Origin: Ruegeria sp. PrR005
GTDB lineage: Bacteria; Pseudomonadota; Alphaproteobacteria; Rhodobacterales; Rhodobacteraceae
Length of the DNA stretch: 64,000 bases
Direction: 5' to 3'
Assembly (NCBI RefSeq): GCF_010500245.1
Contig: NZ_JAAGOX010000054.1
Location: 124,001-188,000, forward strand
Part shown: positions 31,899 to 40,677 of the stretch, piece after piece
Layout of the letters: every line of letters starts with the position of its first letter
How positions within the stretch are numbered: position 1 is the stretch's first letter
Notes under the pieces: generated by a model
The model's database searches: none
What the model saw: only the letters and a program-made list of their open reading frames with translations
What the model was told of the DNA's origin: nothing
Position numbers and translations under genes: made by a program

Positions 31899-33239
31899 AT
31901 GCAAGCCAAGAACTGGCTGCGGAAGAACCCGCAGGTAAGAACAATTCGTGTTGCCGCCGCCGATCTGAATGGCCAGCCACGCGGCAAGCGCGTGCCCGGT
32001 CGGTTCGCCGAAAAGGCGATCGAAGGCGGTACCCGCTTTCCGATGTCGGTAATGAATCTCGACATCTGGGGCGAGGATATCGAAAACAGCCCCCTGGTGC
32101 TGGCCTCGGGCGACCGCGATGGCGTCTTGCAGCCGACCGAACGCGGTTTCATGCCAATGCCTTGGCTCGATACGCCCACCGGCCTGTTGCCGATCTGGAT
32201 GTTCCACGAGGACGGCCGCCCCTACGAGGGCGACCCGCGCCACGCGCTGAATACGGTGGTGAAACGCTATAAGGCGCGCGGCCTGAAACCGGTGGTCGCG
32301 GTCGAGTTGGAGTTCTTCCTGATCGACGACAGCGGCCGTCACCTGCAAATCCCGCAATCGCCCCGTTCGGGCAAGCGGCGCAAGGCGGGCGAGATCCTGT
32401 CGGTGCGCGCGCTCGACCAGTTTGATCATTTTTTCACCGAGCTTTACGACGCCTGCGAGGTCATGGACATCCCCGCCGACACAGCCATCTCGGAAGCGGG
32501 TGTAGGCCAGTTCGAAATCAACCTGATGCACCAGGACGACGCCTTGCGCGCCGCCGACGATGCGTGGCTTTTCAAGATGTTAGTCAAAGGTCTGGCCCGT
32601 AAACACGGCTTCGCCGCCAGCTTCATGGCAAAGCCCTACGAGGACTATGCAGGCTCGGGCATGCACATGCATTTCTCGGTCCTCGACGAGGACGGCAACA
32701 ATGTCTTCGACGATGGCACCGAGCGCGGCAGCGATACGTTGCTGCACGCCGTGCGCGGCTGTCTGGACGCGATGCGGGGCAGCACTTTGATCTTTGCGCC
32801 ACATGACAACAGCTATGCCCGTCTGGTGCCCAACGCCCATGCGCCGACCGGCGTTGCATGGGCCTACGAGAACCGCACCGCGGCCATCCGCATCCCCTCG
32901 GGCAGCCCGGCCGCGCGCAGGATCGAACACCGGGTTGCCGGTGGCGACGTCAATCCTTACCTGATGATCGCAGCGGTTCTGGGTGCCGCGCTGAACGGGA
33001 TCGAGGACGGAAAGATGCCGCCGCCCGCAGTGTCGGGCAACGCCTATGACGTCGACCTGCCGCAGATCCCCGACAGTTGGGAAGCGGCCATCGAGGCCTT
33101 CGAAACCGATCCGGCAGTCGCCCGGATCTTTGCACCCGAGCTGATCCGCAACTATGTCATGACCAAGCGGCAGGAGTATCGCTACATTCAGGAGTTGACG
33201 GATCAGGAAAAGATCGAAGTCTATCTCGATACGGTCTGA
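31899..33239 (+). CDS. Glutamine synthetase-like gamma-glutamyl ligase 1
   Basis: 446 residues with the GS catalytic domain: VAVELEFFLID (metal-binding Glu), VGQFEINLMHQDDALRAAD, GSGMHMHFSVLDEDGNNVF (metal His) and the NPYLMIAA stretch. The N-terminal beta-grasp segment is short (VRVAAADLNGQPRGKR), as in the PuuA/GlnT-type ligases that attach glutamate to amines rather than ammonia. GAAGG precedes the start. It opens a three-gene set with an amidotransferase and a second ligase. Confidence 0.85.
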   Translation: MQAKNWLRKNPQVRTIRVAAADLNGQPRGKRVPGRFAEKAIEGGTRFPMSVMNLDIWGEDIENSPLVLASGDRDGVLQPTERGFMPMPWLDTPTGLLPIWMFHEDGRPYEGDPRHALNTVVKRYKARGLKPVVAVELEFFLIDDSGRHLQIPQSPRSGKRRKAGEILSVRALDQFDHFFTELYDACEVMDIPADTAISEAGVGQFEINLMHQDDALRAADDAWLFKMLVKGLARKHGFAASFMAKPYEDYAGSGMHMHFSVLDEDGNNVFDDGTERGSDTLLHAVRGCLDAMRGSTLIFAPHDNSYARLVPNAHAPTGVAWAYENRTAAIRIPSGSPAARRIEHRVAGGDVNPYLMIAAVLGAALNGIEDGKMPPPAVSGNAYDVDLPQIPDSWEAAIEAFETDPAVARIFAPELIRNYVMTKRQEYRYIQELTDQEKIEVYLDTV

Positions 33240-33279
33240 ATCGCTCAGGCGACGGGCAATGCCGGGGCCCCGATCCGGC

Positions 33280-33291
33280 AATTGTACAATT
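33280..33291. promoter_or_regulatory. 12-bp palindrome before the amidotransferase gene
   Basis: AATTGTACAATT is a perfect palindrome ten bases before the ATG at 33301. It falls where the ribosome site would be, so it may lie over a promoter or act as an operator for the second half of the cluster. Confidence 0.45.
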
Positions 33292-33300
33292 TGGTGATAC

Positions 33301-33981
33301 ATGAAAATTGGCATCCTTCTGACCGGCCACGCCCCCGACGCCCTGATAGGCGCAACCGGCGACTATGACAGGTTCTTCCAACGCCTGCTTGGCCCTCAGA
33401 ATTTTGAATTCGTGACCTTCGCGGTGGTGGACGGACAGTTTCCCGACAGCGCCGACGCGGCCGATGGCTGGCTGATCACCGGCTCGCGCCACGGGGTCTA
33501 CGAAGACCACCCCTGGATCCCCCCGCTCGAAGCGCTGATCCGCGATATCCGCGACAAGGGTCAGCCGTTGATCGGCGTGTGTTTCGGCCACCAGATCATC
33601 GCCCAGGCCCTGGGCGGCAAGGTGGAGAAGTTCAAGGGCGGCTGGGCCGTCGGCCCTACCGAATACGACCTGGATGGCGAGCGCGTTACCGTGAACGCCT
33701 GGCACCAGGATCAGGTGGTGGCCCTTCCCGAAGGAGCCCGGGTCCTGGGCTCCAACGCGTTCTGCCAGAACGCGATGGTCGCTTATGGCGACAACATCTG
33801 GACCATTCAGGCGCATCCTGAATACGACAATACCTTCATAGACGGGCTGATCCGCACCCGCGGACGCGGCGTGGTACCGGACACGGTACTGAACGATGCG
33901 ACCCGCCGGCTGGAAACGGCGCTGGACAGCCCCGCCATCGGTCAACGGATGGTGGACTTCTACAAGAAAGCGAGGGCCTGA
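33301..33981 (+). CDS. Class I glutamine amidotransferase-like hydrolase
   Basis: 226 residues with the class I catalytic triad: C94 in GVCFGHQIIAQALGG, H172 and E174 in QAHPEYD. The oxyanion/glycine strand ADGWLITGSRHGVYEDHPW fits the GMP-synthase-like branch. With ligases on both sides, it may act like PuuD and release glutamate from a gamma-glutamylated product. It is followed by the second ligase one base after its stop codon. Confidence 0.88.
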   Translation: MKIGILLTGHAPDALIGATGDYDRFFQRLLGPQNFEFVTFAVVDGQFPDSADAADGWLITGSRHGVYEDHPWIPPLEALIRDIRDKGQPLIGVCFGHQIIAQALGGKVEKFKGGWAVGPTEYDLDGERVTVNAWHQDQVVALPEGARVLGSNAFCQNAMVAYGDNIWTIQAHPEYDNTFIDGLIRTRGRGVVPDTVLNDATRRLETALDSPAIGQRMVDFYKKARA

Positions 33982-33982
33982 T

Positions 33983-35341
33983 ATGGCCGACTGGACTGAC
34001 AACCTCCCCGATGCCGCAAAGGCATACCTGGAAAACCGCCGCCTGGACGAGGTGGAATGCATCATCTCGGACTTGCCCGGCATTGCCCGTGGCAAGGCGG
34101 TTCCCGCCAGCAAATTCGCGCGGCAGGACTATTTCCACCTGCCCGACAGCATCTTTTATCAAACCATCACCGGCGACTGGGGCGATGCCGCGGGCGAAGA
34201 GGGCTTTATCGAGCGCGACATGATCCTGCGCCCCGATTACTCGACCGCCACCGCCGCGCCCTGGACCGGCGACTGGACGCTTCAGGTGATCCATGACGCC
34301 TATGACCGCGACGGTGACCCGATTCCGTTCAGCCCGCGCAACGTGCTGAAGCATGTGGTCTCGCTCTATCACGCGCAGGGCTGGAAACCGGTCGTGGCGC
34401 CCGAGATGGAATTCTATCTGGTGGCCCGCAACCTGGACCCGGCCAAGGAGATCGAGCCGATGATGGGCCGCTCGGGCCGCCCGGCGGCGGCACGGCAGGC
34501 CTATTCGATGACCGCGGTCGACGAATTCGGCCCGGTGATCGACGACATCTATGATTTCGCCGAGGCGCAGGGATTCGAGATCGACGGCATCACCCAGGAA
34601 GGCGGCGCCGGTCAGCTGGAAATCAACCTGCGCCATGGCAGCCCGGTCAAGCTGGCCGACGAAGTGTTCTACTTCAAACGGCTGATCCGCGAGGCGGCGC
34701 TGCGCCACAATTGTTTCGCCACCTTCATGGCCAAGCCGATCGAGGACGAACCCGGCAGCGCCATGCATATCCACCATTCGATCGTGGACATGGAAACCGG
34801 CGAGAACATCTTCTCAGGCCCGCAGGGCGGCGAAACCGATGCCTTCTATCACTTCATTGCCGGTTTGCAGAACCACCTGCCCTCGGGCCTGGCGGTGATG
34901 GCACCTTATGTGAACTCGTACCGCCGCTATGTGAAGGATCACGCCGCGCCCATCAACCTGGAATGGGGCCGTGACAACCGCACCACCGGCATTCGCGTGC
35001 CGCTGTCCGGCCCATCCGCGCGCCGGATCGAGAACCGGCTGGCGGGCATGGACTGTAACCCCTACCTGGGTATCGCCATGTCGCTGGCCTGCGGCTATCT
35101 CGGCCTGATGGAAGAGAAACGCCCGCGCAAGCAGTTCAAGGGCGATGCCTATGACGGCGAAGGCGATATCCCGCAGGTGATGGGCGATGCGCTTGATATG
35201 TTCGACGAGGCCAAGGACCTGCACGATGTGCTCGGGCCGGAGTTCGCCCGCGTCTACAGCATCGTCAAACGCGCCGAATACAACGAGTTCCTTCAGGTGA
35301 TTTCACCCTGGGAACGCGAGCATCTGCTGCTGAACGTCTGA
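33983..35341 (+). CDS. Glutamine synthetase-like gamma-glutamyl ligase 2
   Basis: 452 residues. GS motifs are VVAPEMEFYLV, GAGQLEINLRHGSP, DEPGSAMHIHHSIVD and NPYLGIAMSLACG. It is a clear paralogue of ligase 1 but diverged in most surface regions, and its N-terminus (MADWTDNLPDAAKAYLENRRLDEVECIISDLPGIARGKAVP) is longer. The start at 33983 is one base after the amidotransferase stop. Having two ligases suggests two amine substrates or two steps. A terminator follows. Confidence 0.85.
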   Translation: MADWTDNLPDAAKAYLENRRLDEVECIISDLPGIARGKAVPASKFARQDYFHLPDSIFYQTITGDWGDAAGEEGFIERDMILRPDYSTATAAPWTGDWTLQVIHDAYDRDGDPIPFSPRNVLKHVVSLYHAQGWKPVVAPEMEFYLVARNLDPAKEIEPMMGRSGRPAAARQAYSMTAVDEFGPVIDDIYDFAEAQGFEIDGITQEGGAGQLEINLRHGSPVKLADEVFYFKRLIREAALRHNCFATFMAKPIEDEPGSAMHIHHSIVDMETGENIFSGPQGGETDAFYHFIAGLQNHLPSGLAVMAPYVNSYRRYVKDHAAPINLEWGRDNRTTGIRVPLSGPSARRIENRLAGMDCNPYLGIAMSLACGYLGLMEEKRPRKQFKGDAYDGEGDIPQVMGDALDMFDEAKDLHDVLGPEFARVYSIVKRAEYNEFLQVISPWEREHLLLNV

Positions 35342-35369
35342 TCAGCGGCAGATTGTTCTCCCTGTGATG

Positions 35370-35402
35370 CGGGAAGGGCTTGCCCTTCCCGTTTCCTTTT
35401 TG
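35370..35402 (+). terminator. Rho-independent terminator of the ligase operon
   Basis: CGGGAAGGGC/GCCCTTCCCG (35370-35391) with a TT apex, followed by TTTCCTTTTT. It is 28 bases after the ligase 2 stop codon. Confidence 0.9.
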
Positions 35403-35737
35403 GCAGCGTCCGCGCATCGTGTTGGTCCGGTTCGAGCCCGGTGCGGTCGCTCATCGGGTTTACACGCAATCATCGTGCAGTGCACTGGCGCTCAAAGTCG
35501 ACGCGCGCTCGGCATAAGAACAGACCACTTCGCGAGTGCCGGGAAAATCGTTGACTTGCGCAACCAAAGTGGGCCTCATGACCCGACCCGAAAAAAAGGC
35601 GTAAACTCGCGCCGACACTAGGCAGTTGCGGGTTTTCCGATGTCATGGGTAGCCCTCATTTCCCCGACCAGCGCAGCCTTGCGTCGATCCCGAACTTTTC
35701 TTGTCTCACTCGTTCTCCAGGAAAGAACAACGGAGGC
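35403..35737. other. Gap with no convincing gene
   Basis: About 335 bases without a supported gene. Two short open frames lack ribosome sites and family resemblance. The only shape noticed is a CCGG-TTCGAGC-CCGG stem-loop near 35430-35444 that looks like a tRNA T-arm, but no tRNA body is present. This is the left edge of the AT-richer stretch. Confidence 0.5.
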
Positions 35738-35740
35738 ATG

Positions 35741-35848
35741 ATGTTGCCCCAAGCCAAAGTTCTCAGAAAGATCGTAGGCGCTGCGGCATTGCTGACATTA
35801 GCTGGCTGCGCCGGTCCGCCCATCTCGCCCGACAATCCGGGACAATAG
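35741..35848 (+). CDS. Very small lipoprotein
   Basis: 35 residues: KVLRKIVGAAALLTLAGCAGPPISPDNPGQ, with a lipobox (LAGC) and just 13 residues after it starting at the modified Cys. GGAGG sits 4 bases before the ATG at 35741 (an ATG directly before it, at 35738, is also possible). Either a genuine small lipoprotein or the intact start of a longer broken gene; the next frames downstream do not continue a lipoprotein. It lies in AT-richer DNA, so it may be foreign. Confidence 0.55.
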   Translation: MLPQAKVLRKIVGAAALLTLAGCAGPPISPDNPGQ

Positions 35849-35994
35849 ATGTGTAGATCATTGCCGGCGATTCAAAGAACTCTTGTGTGAGGCTTATCGG
35901 AGTACGACTTATGAAGGAAATCGGTATATTGAGATCATGTTTTCGTCTCCGGGAACGTTTCTTGTCCGAGCCAAAGCGTCGCTTGGGCAAAGAG

Positions 35995-36654
35995 ATGGTG
36001 ACCTGTTCTATATTGATTGCAACAGTACTGGGGCTCGCTGCTGGCGCCGCAGATGCAGAAGCTTTTGGTATCAAGCTGAAAGATAAGTCGACGGTGGCCG
36101 TCGCGACGCCTTACGGCTGCAAGGTCGAGCGTATCGGCGATGTGACGCATTGCATCGATGTACAGAGTTCAATTGAGAATGGAGGTCAAAGGTCCACCTC
36201 ACTGGATGCGCGGTACCTGACTCCCAACCAGATATTGGGCTCGAGCTTCAAGCGAGAGCCGGATGCCAACGAAAAATCCGCACTTGGGACGGTTGTAGCA
36301 TTGATTGTCGCAAGCACCGCAAACAAGAACCTGGCCTCGAACAGGAATGTGAAAGTGCTCGATCAAGGCGCAGTCAACATGCTGAAGTCCGATGTGCCGG
36401 ATGGTTTTGATGGCTGCGCGACCTTCGATATCGACTTGTTGCAAACGGAAAGCAAGCCGGGGCATCAGACCAGGGTCGACAGGTCCGGGGCCGTGTGCGT
36501 GAAATACGACGCGCGGCAGAAACGGTACATTGTGGTGTTCGTCAACGTCAACGTCCTTCGCGTGACCAAGGGCACAGGCAGCCAGTTTCCAAAGCGCGCT
36601 GCGGGTCTCTCCCGCGATGCCCAACGAGTTCTGGCATCGCTGCGAAATTACTGA
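35995..36654 (+). CDS. Orphan secreted protein of unknown function
   Basis: 219 residues from the ATG at 35995, giving a signal peptide (VTCSILIATVLGLAAGAADA). The frame is open to 35887 and another ATG (35911) would place 28 basic residues before it, which is unusual but cannot be excluded. Mature part: KDKSTVAVATPYGCKVERIGDVTHCIDV, then GTVVALIVASTANKNLASNRNVKVLD and a closing region with FVNVNVLRVTKGTGS. Four cysteines could pair. No family is recognised. DNA is clearly AT-richer than the flanks (28 of 60 bases G/C at 36121-36180), suggesting transfer. Confidence 0.65.
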   Translation: MVTCSILIATVLGLAAGAADAEAFGIKLKDKSTVAVATPYGCKVERIGDVTHCIDVQSSIENGGQRSTSLDARYLTPNQILGSSFKREPDANEKSALGTVVALIVASTANKNLASNRNVKVLDQGAVNMLKSDVPDGFDGCATFDIDLLQTESKPGHQTRVDRSGAVCVKYDARQKRYIVVFVNVNVLRVTKGTGSQFPKRAAGLSRDAQRVLASLRNY

Positions 36655-36859
36655 AAAACTATTGGCTGAAACTGATGCGCCATTGAGAGCTATAGTCGTC
36701 AACTTGGCAGCGTCCGCTACGTCCGCATTGCGGACCAACACGATCTGCGGAACCGATTTCCCCCACTCGGCGGATTTCTGTATGTCCGTTCAGGATTTTC
36801 TTGGCTCTGTTACACAACTGATTTACAATTTTGAAAGGTTGAATTCAGGAATCTCAAAT

Positions 36860-38074
36860 ATGATGCTGCCACCCAACGTTCACGACGCCGAACCCATTCC
36901 CGCCGCCGCGCGCGAAGCCATCGACGCGCTGATGCAATCGGGTGATCTGTTCCGCTATACCGCGCCGCAGGATGCGCCGGTGGCCCTGCTCGAGGCAGAG
37001 TTCGCCGCGCTGCTCGGGTCGAAATACGCGCTGGCGGTGTCCTCCTGCTCGGCGGCGCTGTTCCTGTCTCTCAAGGCGCTGGGCCTGCCGCGCGATGCGC
37101 GGGTGCTGATCCCGGGCTTTACCTTTGCCGCCGTACCCTCGTCCATCGTGCACGCCGACTGCATTCCGGTCCTGTGCGAGGTCGGCGCCAATTACCGGAT
37201 CGACATGGGCGACTTTGCGGCCAAGCTGGAGGGCGTGCAGGCCGTGATCATCAGCCATATGCGCGGCCATACCTCGGACATGGACAGGGTCATGGCGCTC
37301 TGCGATGCGCGCGGTATCCCGGTGATCGAGGACGCGGCGCATTCTTTGGGGACCACATGGCACGGGCGCAATATCGGCACCATCGGCCGGGTCGGCTGTT
37401 TCTCGTTCCAGTCCTACAAGATGATCAACGCGGGCGAAGGCGGCATTCTGGTCACCGACGACGCCGATCTGGTGGCGCGCGCGGTGATCATGTCTGGCGC
37501 CTACGAGCATAACTGGAAGAAACACAAGGGGCCGGAGGGACAGAATTCGCCGGAACTGGCCGAGGCCTTTGCCCGCTGGCAGAACAAGCTGCCGCTTTAC
37601 AATCTGCGCATGTCGAACCTGAGCGCGGCGGTGATCCGCCCGCAAATCCCCGAACTGGCACGCCGGGTGCGCGACGGGCTGGTCAATCACGACTATGTGG
37701 CGGGTCGCCTGAACACGTCCCCCTTCATCGACGTCCCTGCCCCGTTGGCGCCGGAACGGCGCGCCCCGGATTCGATCCAGTTCAACCTGATCGGGCTGGA
37801 CGAGGCGGAAACCCGCGCCTTTGCCGCCGCCGCCGAGCGGCGTGGGGTCAAGGTGCAGGTCTTTGGCCTGAGCGAGGATAATGCCCGCGCCTTCTGGAAC
37901 TGGCAGTTCCTGGGCGATGTACCCGACCTGCCGCAGACCCGCGCCATGCTGATGCGCGCCTGCGACGTGCGCCTGCCGGTGCGGCTAAGCCGGGCTGAGT
38001 TGGACGTGGTCGCCGATATCCTGCTGGCTGCAATGGCCGAGGTGACCGGCCCCGCCCGGGCCTATGGGACCTGA
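36860..38074 (+). CDS. DegT/DnrJ/EryC1/StrS family PLP-dependent aminotransferase
   Basis: 404 residues. The family core is visible: YALAVSSCSAALFLSLKALGLPRDARVLIPGFTFAAVPSSIVHADCIPVL, then VIEDAAHSLGTTWHGRNIGTIGRVGCFSFQSYKMINAGEGG with the PLP lysine in SYKM. Relatives act on keto-sugars for surface polysaccharides, but no sugar genes are near, so the substrate is unclear. An ATG at 36860 begins the conserved part; upstream codons lie in AT-richer DNA and have no match. Two hairpins follow (38081-38135). Confidence 0.88.
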   Translation: MMLPPNVHDAEPIPAAAREAIDALMQSGDLFRYTAPQDAPVALLEAEFAALLGSKYALAVSSCSAALFLSLKALGLPRDARVLIPGFTFAAVPSSIVHADCIPVLCEVGANYRIDMGDFAAKLEGVQAVIISHMRGHTSDMDRVMALCDARGIPVIEDAAHSLGTTWHGRNIGTIGRVGCFSFQSYKMINAGEGGILVTDDADLVARAVIMSGAYEHNWKKHKGPEGQNSPELAEAFARWQNKLPLYNLRMSNLSAAVIRPQIPELARRVRDGLVNHDYVAGRLNTSPFIDVPAPLAPERRAPDSIQFNLIGLDEAETRAFAAAAERRGVKVQVFGLSEDNARAFWNWQFLGDVPDLPQTRAMLMRACDVRLPVRLSRAELDVVADILLAAMAEVTGPARAYGT

Positions 38075-38080
38075 GGCATA

Positions 38081-38135
38081 GATTTTCCTAGGAAAATCGC
38101 CGCCGTTTTGTTGGAATGGGTTTGCCCGTTCCAAC
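38081..38135. repeat. Two back-to-back hairpins before the adenylate cyclase gene
   Basis: GATTTTCC TAGGAAAATC is a perfect 18-bp palindrome (38081-38098). Then GTTGGAATGGG/CCCGTTCCAAC (38110-38135) pairs with one G-T wobble. The second ends 13 bases before the cyclase start and covers an alternative in-frame ATG at 38116. The arrangement matches the runs at 13925 and 50577. Confidence 0.8.
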
Positions 38136-38148
38136 AGAGCAGACCCCG

Positions 38149-39864
38149 ATGACCCGACGCCTGACCGCTATTCTTGCTGCCGATGTCGTCGGGTTTTCCG
38201 CGATGATGGGCCGGGACGAGGCCGGCACGCTGGCCCGCCTGATCGACATGCGCAAGACCGTGTTCGACCCGGAAGTAGCGCGCACCGGCGGCCGGATCGT
38301 CAAACTGATGGGCGACGGCGCGCTGGTCGAGTTTTCCAGCGTCGCCAATGCGGTGTCCTGCGCCATCGCGGTGCAGGAAAGGCTGGCCTCAGATCCAACG
38401 CTGAAACTGCGGATCGGGATCAATCTGGGCGACGTGATCCTTCAAGGGTCCGATCTTTACGGCGACGGTGTGAACATCGCCGCGCGGCTCGAGGCGCTGG
38501 CCGAACCCGGCGGTATCTGCGTTTCTGGCCCGGTTGCCGACAGCCTGGGCAGCCGACTGGACCCGCGTTTTGCCGATACCGGATTGCAGCAGCTCAAGAA
38601 CATCGAAAAACCTGTCCGGGTGTTGCGCTGGTTGCCGGACATGGAGCCCGCAGCAGCCCTGGCCGAACCGGGGTTCGACCGGCCAGGCATTGCGGTTCTG
38701 GCCTTTGACAACATGTCCGCCGACCCCGAGCAGGAGTATTTCTCGGACGGGATCGCCGAGGACATCATCACCGCCCTGTCGCATTTCCGCGAATTCAAGG
38801 TCATCGCCCGCAACACGACCTTCACCTACAAGGGCAAGGCCGTTCGCGTCGATCAGGTCTGCCGGGATCTCGGCGTGCGTTATCTGCTCGAAGGCAGCGT
38901 CCGCAAGGCGGGCAACAAGGTTCGTGTCACGGGACAGCTGATCGACGGCGAGACCGGTGCCCATCTCTGGGCGGACCGCTACGACCGCTCGATCGACGAC
39001 ATCTTTGCGGTTCAGGACGAGATCACCCAGGCCATTGTCGAGGCGGTGGCGCCCGAGACCATGAACGCCGAGTTCAAACGCGCCCGCAGCCGGCCCGAAA
39101 GCCTGTCATCCTGGGACAAGGTCCTGCGCGCGCGCTGGCATCTGGGTAAGTTCTTGCAGCCCGACAACGAAGAGGCGCGCGCCCTGCTGAGCCAGATTGT
39201 CGCCAGTGACCCCAACATGAGCGAAGCGCATGCCGGGATCGCGCTCTGCGATCTGATGGCCATGCTGCATGTCTGGCGCACCGACACGGGGGCTGCGATC
39301 CAATCGGCCAAGGCGTCGGCGGAAAAAGCGGTCGAACAGGACGACAACAACGCCAATGCCCATGCCATTTTGGGCATGGCCTGCAACTTTGCCCGCGATT
39401 TCGAAGAGGGAGAAACCCATCTGATGCGTGCGATCCGGCTCAACCCCAACCTGGCGGTCGGATACGGGAACTGCGCCGCGCTCTACGGTGTCTCCGGCCA
39501 GTACCCCGAGGCAAAGGCGGCCTATGAACGGGCCGCGGCGCTCAGCCCACGGGATCCTCTGAAACCTTTCTGGCGGGGTGGTTTCGGCATCGGAGCCTAT
39601 GTCGCCGCGGATTACGAAACCTGCCTCAACAATGCGCAGGCAGGCCTGCGGGAAACACCGGGATATGCCTCGCTGATGCGGCAGGAAGCTGCCGCACTGG
39701 CAATGCTGGGAAGACAAGAAGAGGCGCACGCCTCGGTCGGCAGGCTGCTGGACAAAATGCCCGGCCTGACCGTGACACGCGTCCGCGCAATCGTTCCGGT
39801 CCGGCACGAGGATGATTGGGAGCGCTGGCTGGAGGGGCTGTGCCGGGCCGGTTTGCCGGAGTAA
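38149..39864 (+). CDS. Class III adenylate cyclase with TolB-like and TPR regions
   Basis: 571 residues. The N-terminal cyclase domain (about 1-170) has both metal Asp residues: ILAADVVGFSAMMGRDEAGT and IVKLMGDGALVEFSS, plus INLGDVILQGSDLYGDGVNIAARLEALAEPGGI. A TolB/FlgO-like segment follows (about 180-300: IAVLAFDNMSADPEQEYFSDGIAEDIITALS), then TPR helices to the end. It has no membrane segment. It makes cAMP, which could act on CRP-like regulators such as the one at 1036. The ATG at 38149 is used; an upstream ATG lies in a hairpin. Confidence 0.92.
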   Translation: MTRRLTAILAADVVGFSAMMGRDEAGTLARLIDMRKTVFDPEVARTGGRIVKLMGDGALVEFSSVANAVSCAIAVQERLASDPTLKLRIGINLGDVILQGSDLYGDGVNIAARLEALAEPGGICVSGPVADSLGSRLDPRFADTGLQQLKNIEKPVRVLRWLPDMEPAAALAEPGFDRPGIAVLAFDNMSADPEQEYFSDGIAEDIITALSHFREFKVIARNTTFTYKGKAVRVDQVCRDLGVRYLLEGSVRKAGNKVRVTGQLIDGETGAHLWADRYDRSIDDIFAVQDEITQAIVEAVAPETMNAEFKRARSRPESLSSWDKVLRARWHLGKFLQPDNEEARALLSQIVASDPNMSEAHAGIALCDLMAMLHVWRTDTGAAIQSAKASAEKAVEQDDNNANAHAILGMACNFARDFEEGETHLMRAIRLNPNLAVGYGNCAALYGVSGQYPEAKAAYERAAALSPRDPLKPFWRGGFGIGAYVAADYETCLNNAQAGLRETPGYASLMRQEAAALAMLGRQEEAHASVGRLLDKMPGLTVTRVRAIVPVRHEDDWERWLEGLCRAGLPE

Positions 39865-39906
39865 GCACCGCGCTACGAGAGCGATGTTCACGCGGACTTG
39901 CGGCCT

Positions 39907-40677
39907 TCACTCTTGGTTCAGGTCGAACATCGCCACTGGCAGGAAAAGAACCGAAACGCCTTCGGCCGTTGGCGCGATACGGGACACGATCGCCGCTACA
40001 GCAGGCTGCTCAGGCGAGCCGGACAACAGCGGCGCACCGGAATCGCCCCGCATCACCGGGCAAATCCCGCGTAGCGCTCCATCCGTCCCCCGGGATACCG
40101 GGCATTCCCCTGTCACGCTCAGCACATGCGGGCGCAATCCGCTGTATCCCGCAACGAAACCGGATTCTCCAGGCAAGGTAACCGGCAGCATACCGATCGA
40201 CCGGCCCAAGGGCTGAACCAGTTCCAGCACCGCCCAATCGAGCGCTAGATCAGGGTGAAACCCGCCGCCGACACCCTGTTTCGGATCGAGCCGATAACGG
40301 CGCACGGGCGAACTCGCCGTTGCCTCGCCCCGCTGGTATCCCGCCACGAATTGCACCGCCCCCGGAGGAATCCAGCGTTTGCGCGCCTGATTGTACAGAC
40401 AATGGGCTGCCGTCAGCACCAACCGCTCGGCGACCAGAACACCGGTGCAATGGAGCCGGGTCTCGGGACCGGCAAAGTTCACACGGCCGATGGCGCGCCA
40501 AGGGGCTTGCGCCGCGTCCGCGATCCGGCGCGCCCGGATGTCCGCACATCCGGTATCGGATTGGCGACCCAATCCGCAGATTCCGTCATAGTCGGGCGTC
40601 AGCACACCCTGCGCCTGCCCTGCACCGATCGGCAGCAGGGCCAGCAAAGCCAGCAGCCAAAGCCGCGCTAAGATCAA
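39907..40677 (-). CDS. Secreted trypsin-like serine protease (S1 family)
   Basis: 256 residues. A signal peptide (ARLWLLALLALLPIGAGQAQG) is followed by an S1 domain with H92 (TAAHC), D147 (LALDWAVLEL) and S213 (GDSGAP). Six cysteines fit three disulfides. It is probably exported. The start is the TTG at 40677, which overlaps the phaR stop codon; no in-frame ATG or GTG is available before the signal peptide, so the start is uncertain. It follows phaR and may be co-transcribed, with no obvious functional link. Confidence 0.85.
   Translation of the reverse strand: MILARLWLLALLALLPIGAGQAQGVLTPDYDGICGLGRQSDTGCADIRARRIADAAQAPWRAIGRVNFAGPETRLHCTGVLVAERLVLTAAHCLYNQARKRWIPPGAVQFVAGYQRGEATASSPVRRYRLDPKQGVGGGFHPDLALDWAVLELVQPLGRSIGMLPVTLPGESGFVAGYSGLRPHVLSVTGECPVSRGTDGALRGICPVMRGDSGAPLLSGSPEQPAVAAIVSRIAPTAEGVSVLFLPVAMFDLNQE

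Noticed and set aside
35425-35455. tRNA-like T-arm (CCGG-TTCGAGC-CCGG)
   Set aside because: No acceptor, D or anticodon arms are found upstream and no CCA end; four base pairs around a TTCGAGC loop can arise by chance.
35364-35621. 85-codon open frame after the ligase operon
   Set aside because: It begins inside the terminator hairpin of the operon, has no ribosome site and no family resemblance.
36617-36859. 81-codon extension in front of the DegT aminotransferase
   Set aside because: AT-richer, no match to the family, and the conserved N-terminus begins at 36860.
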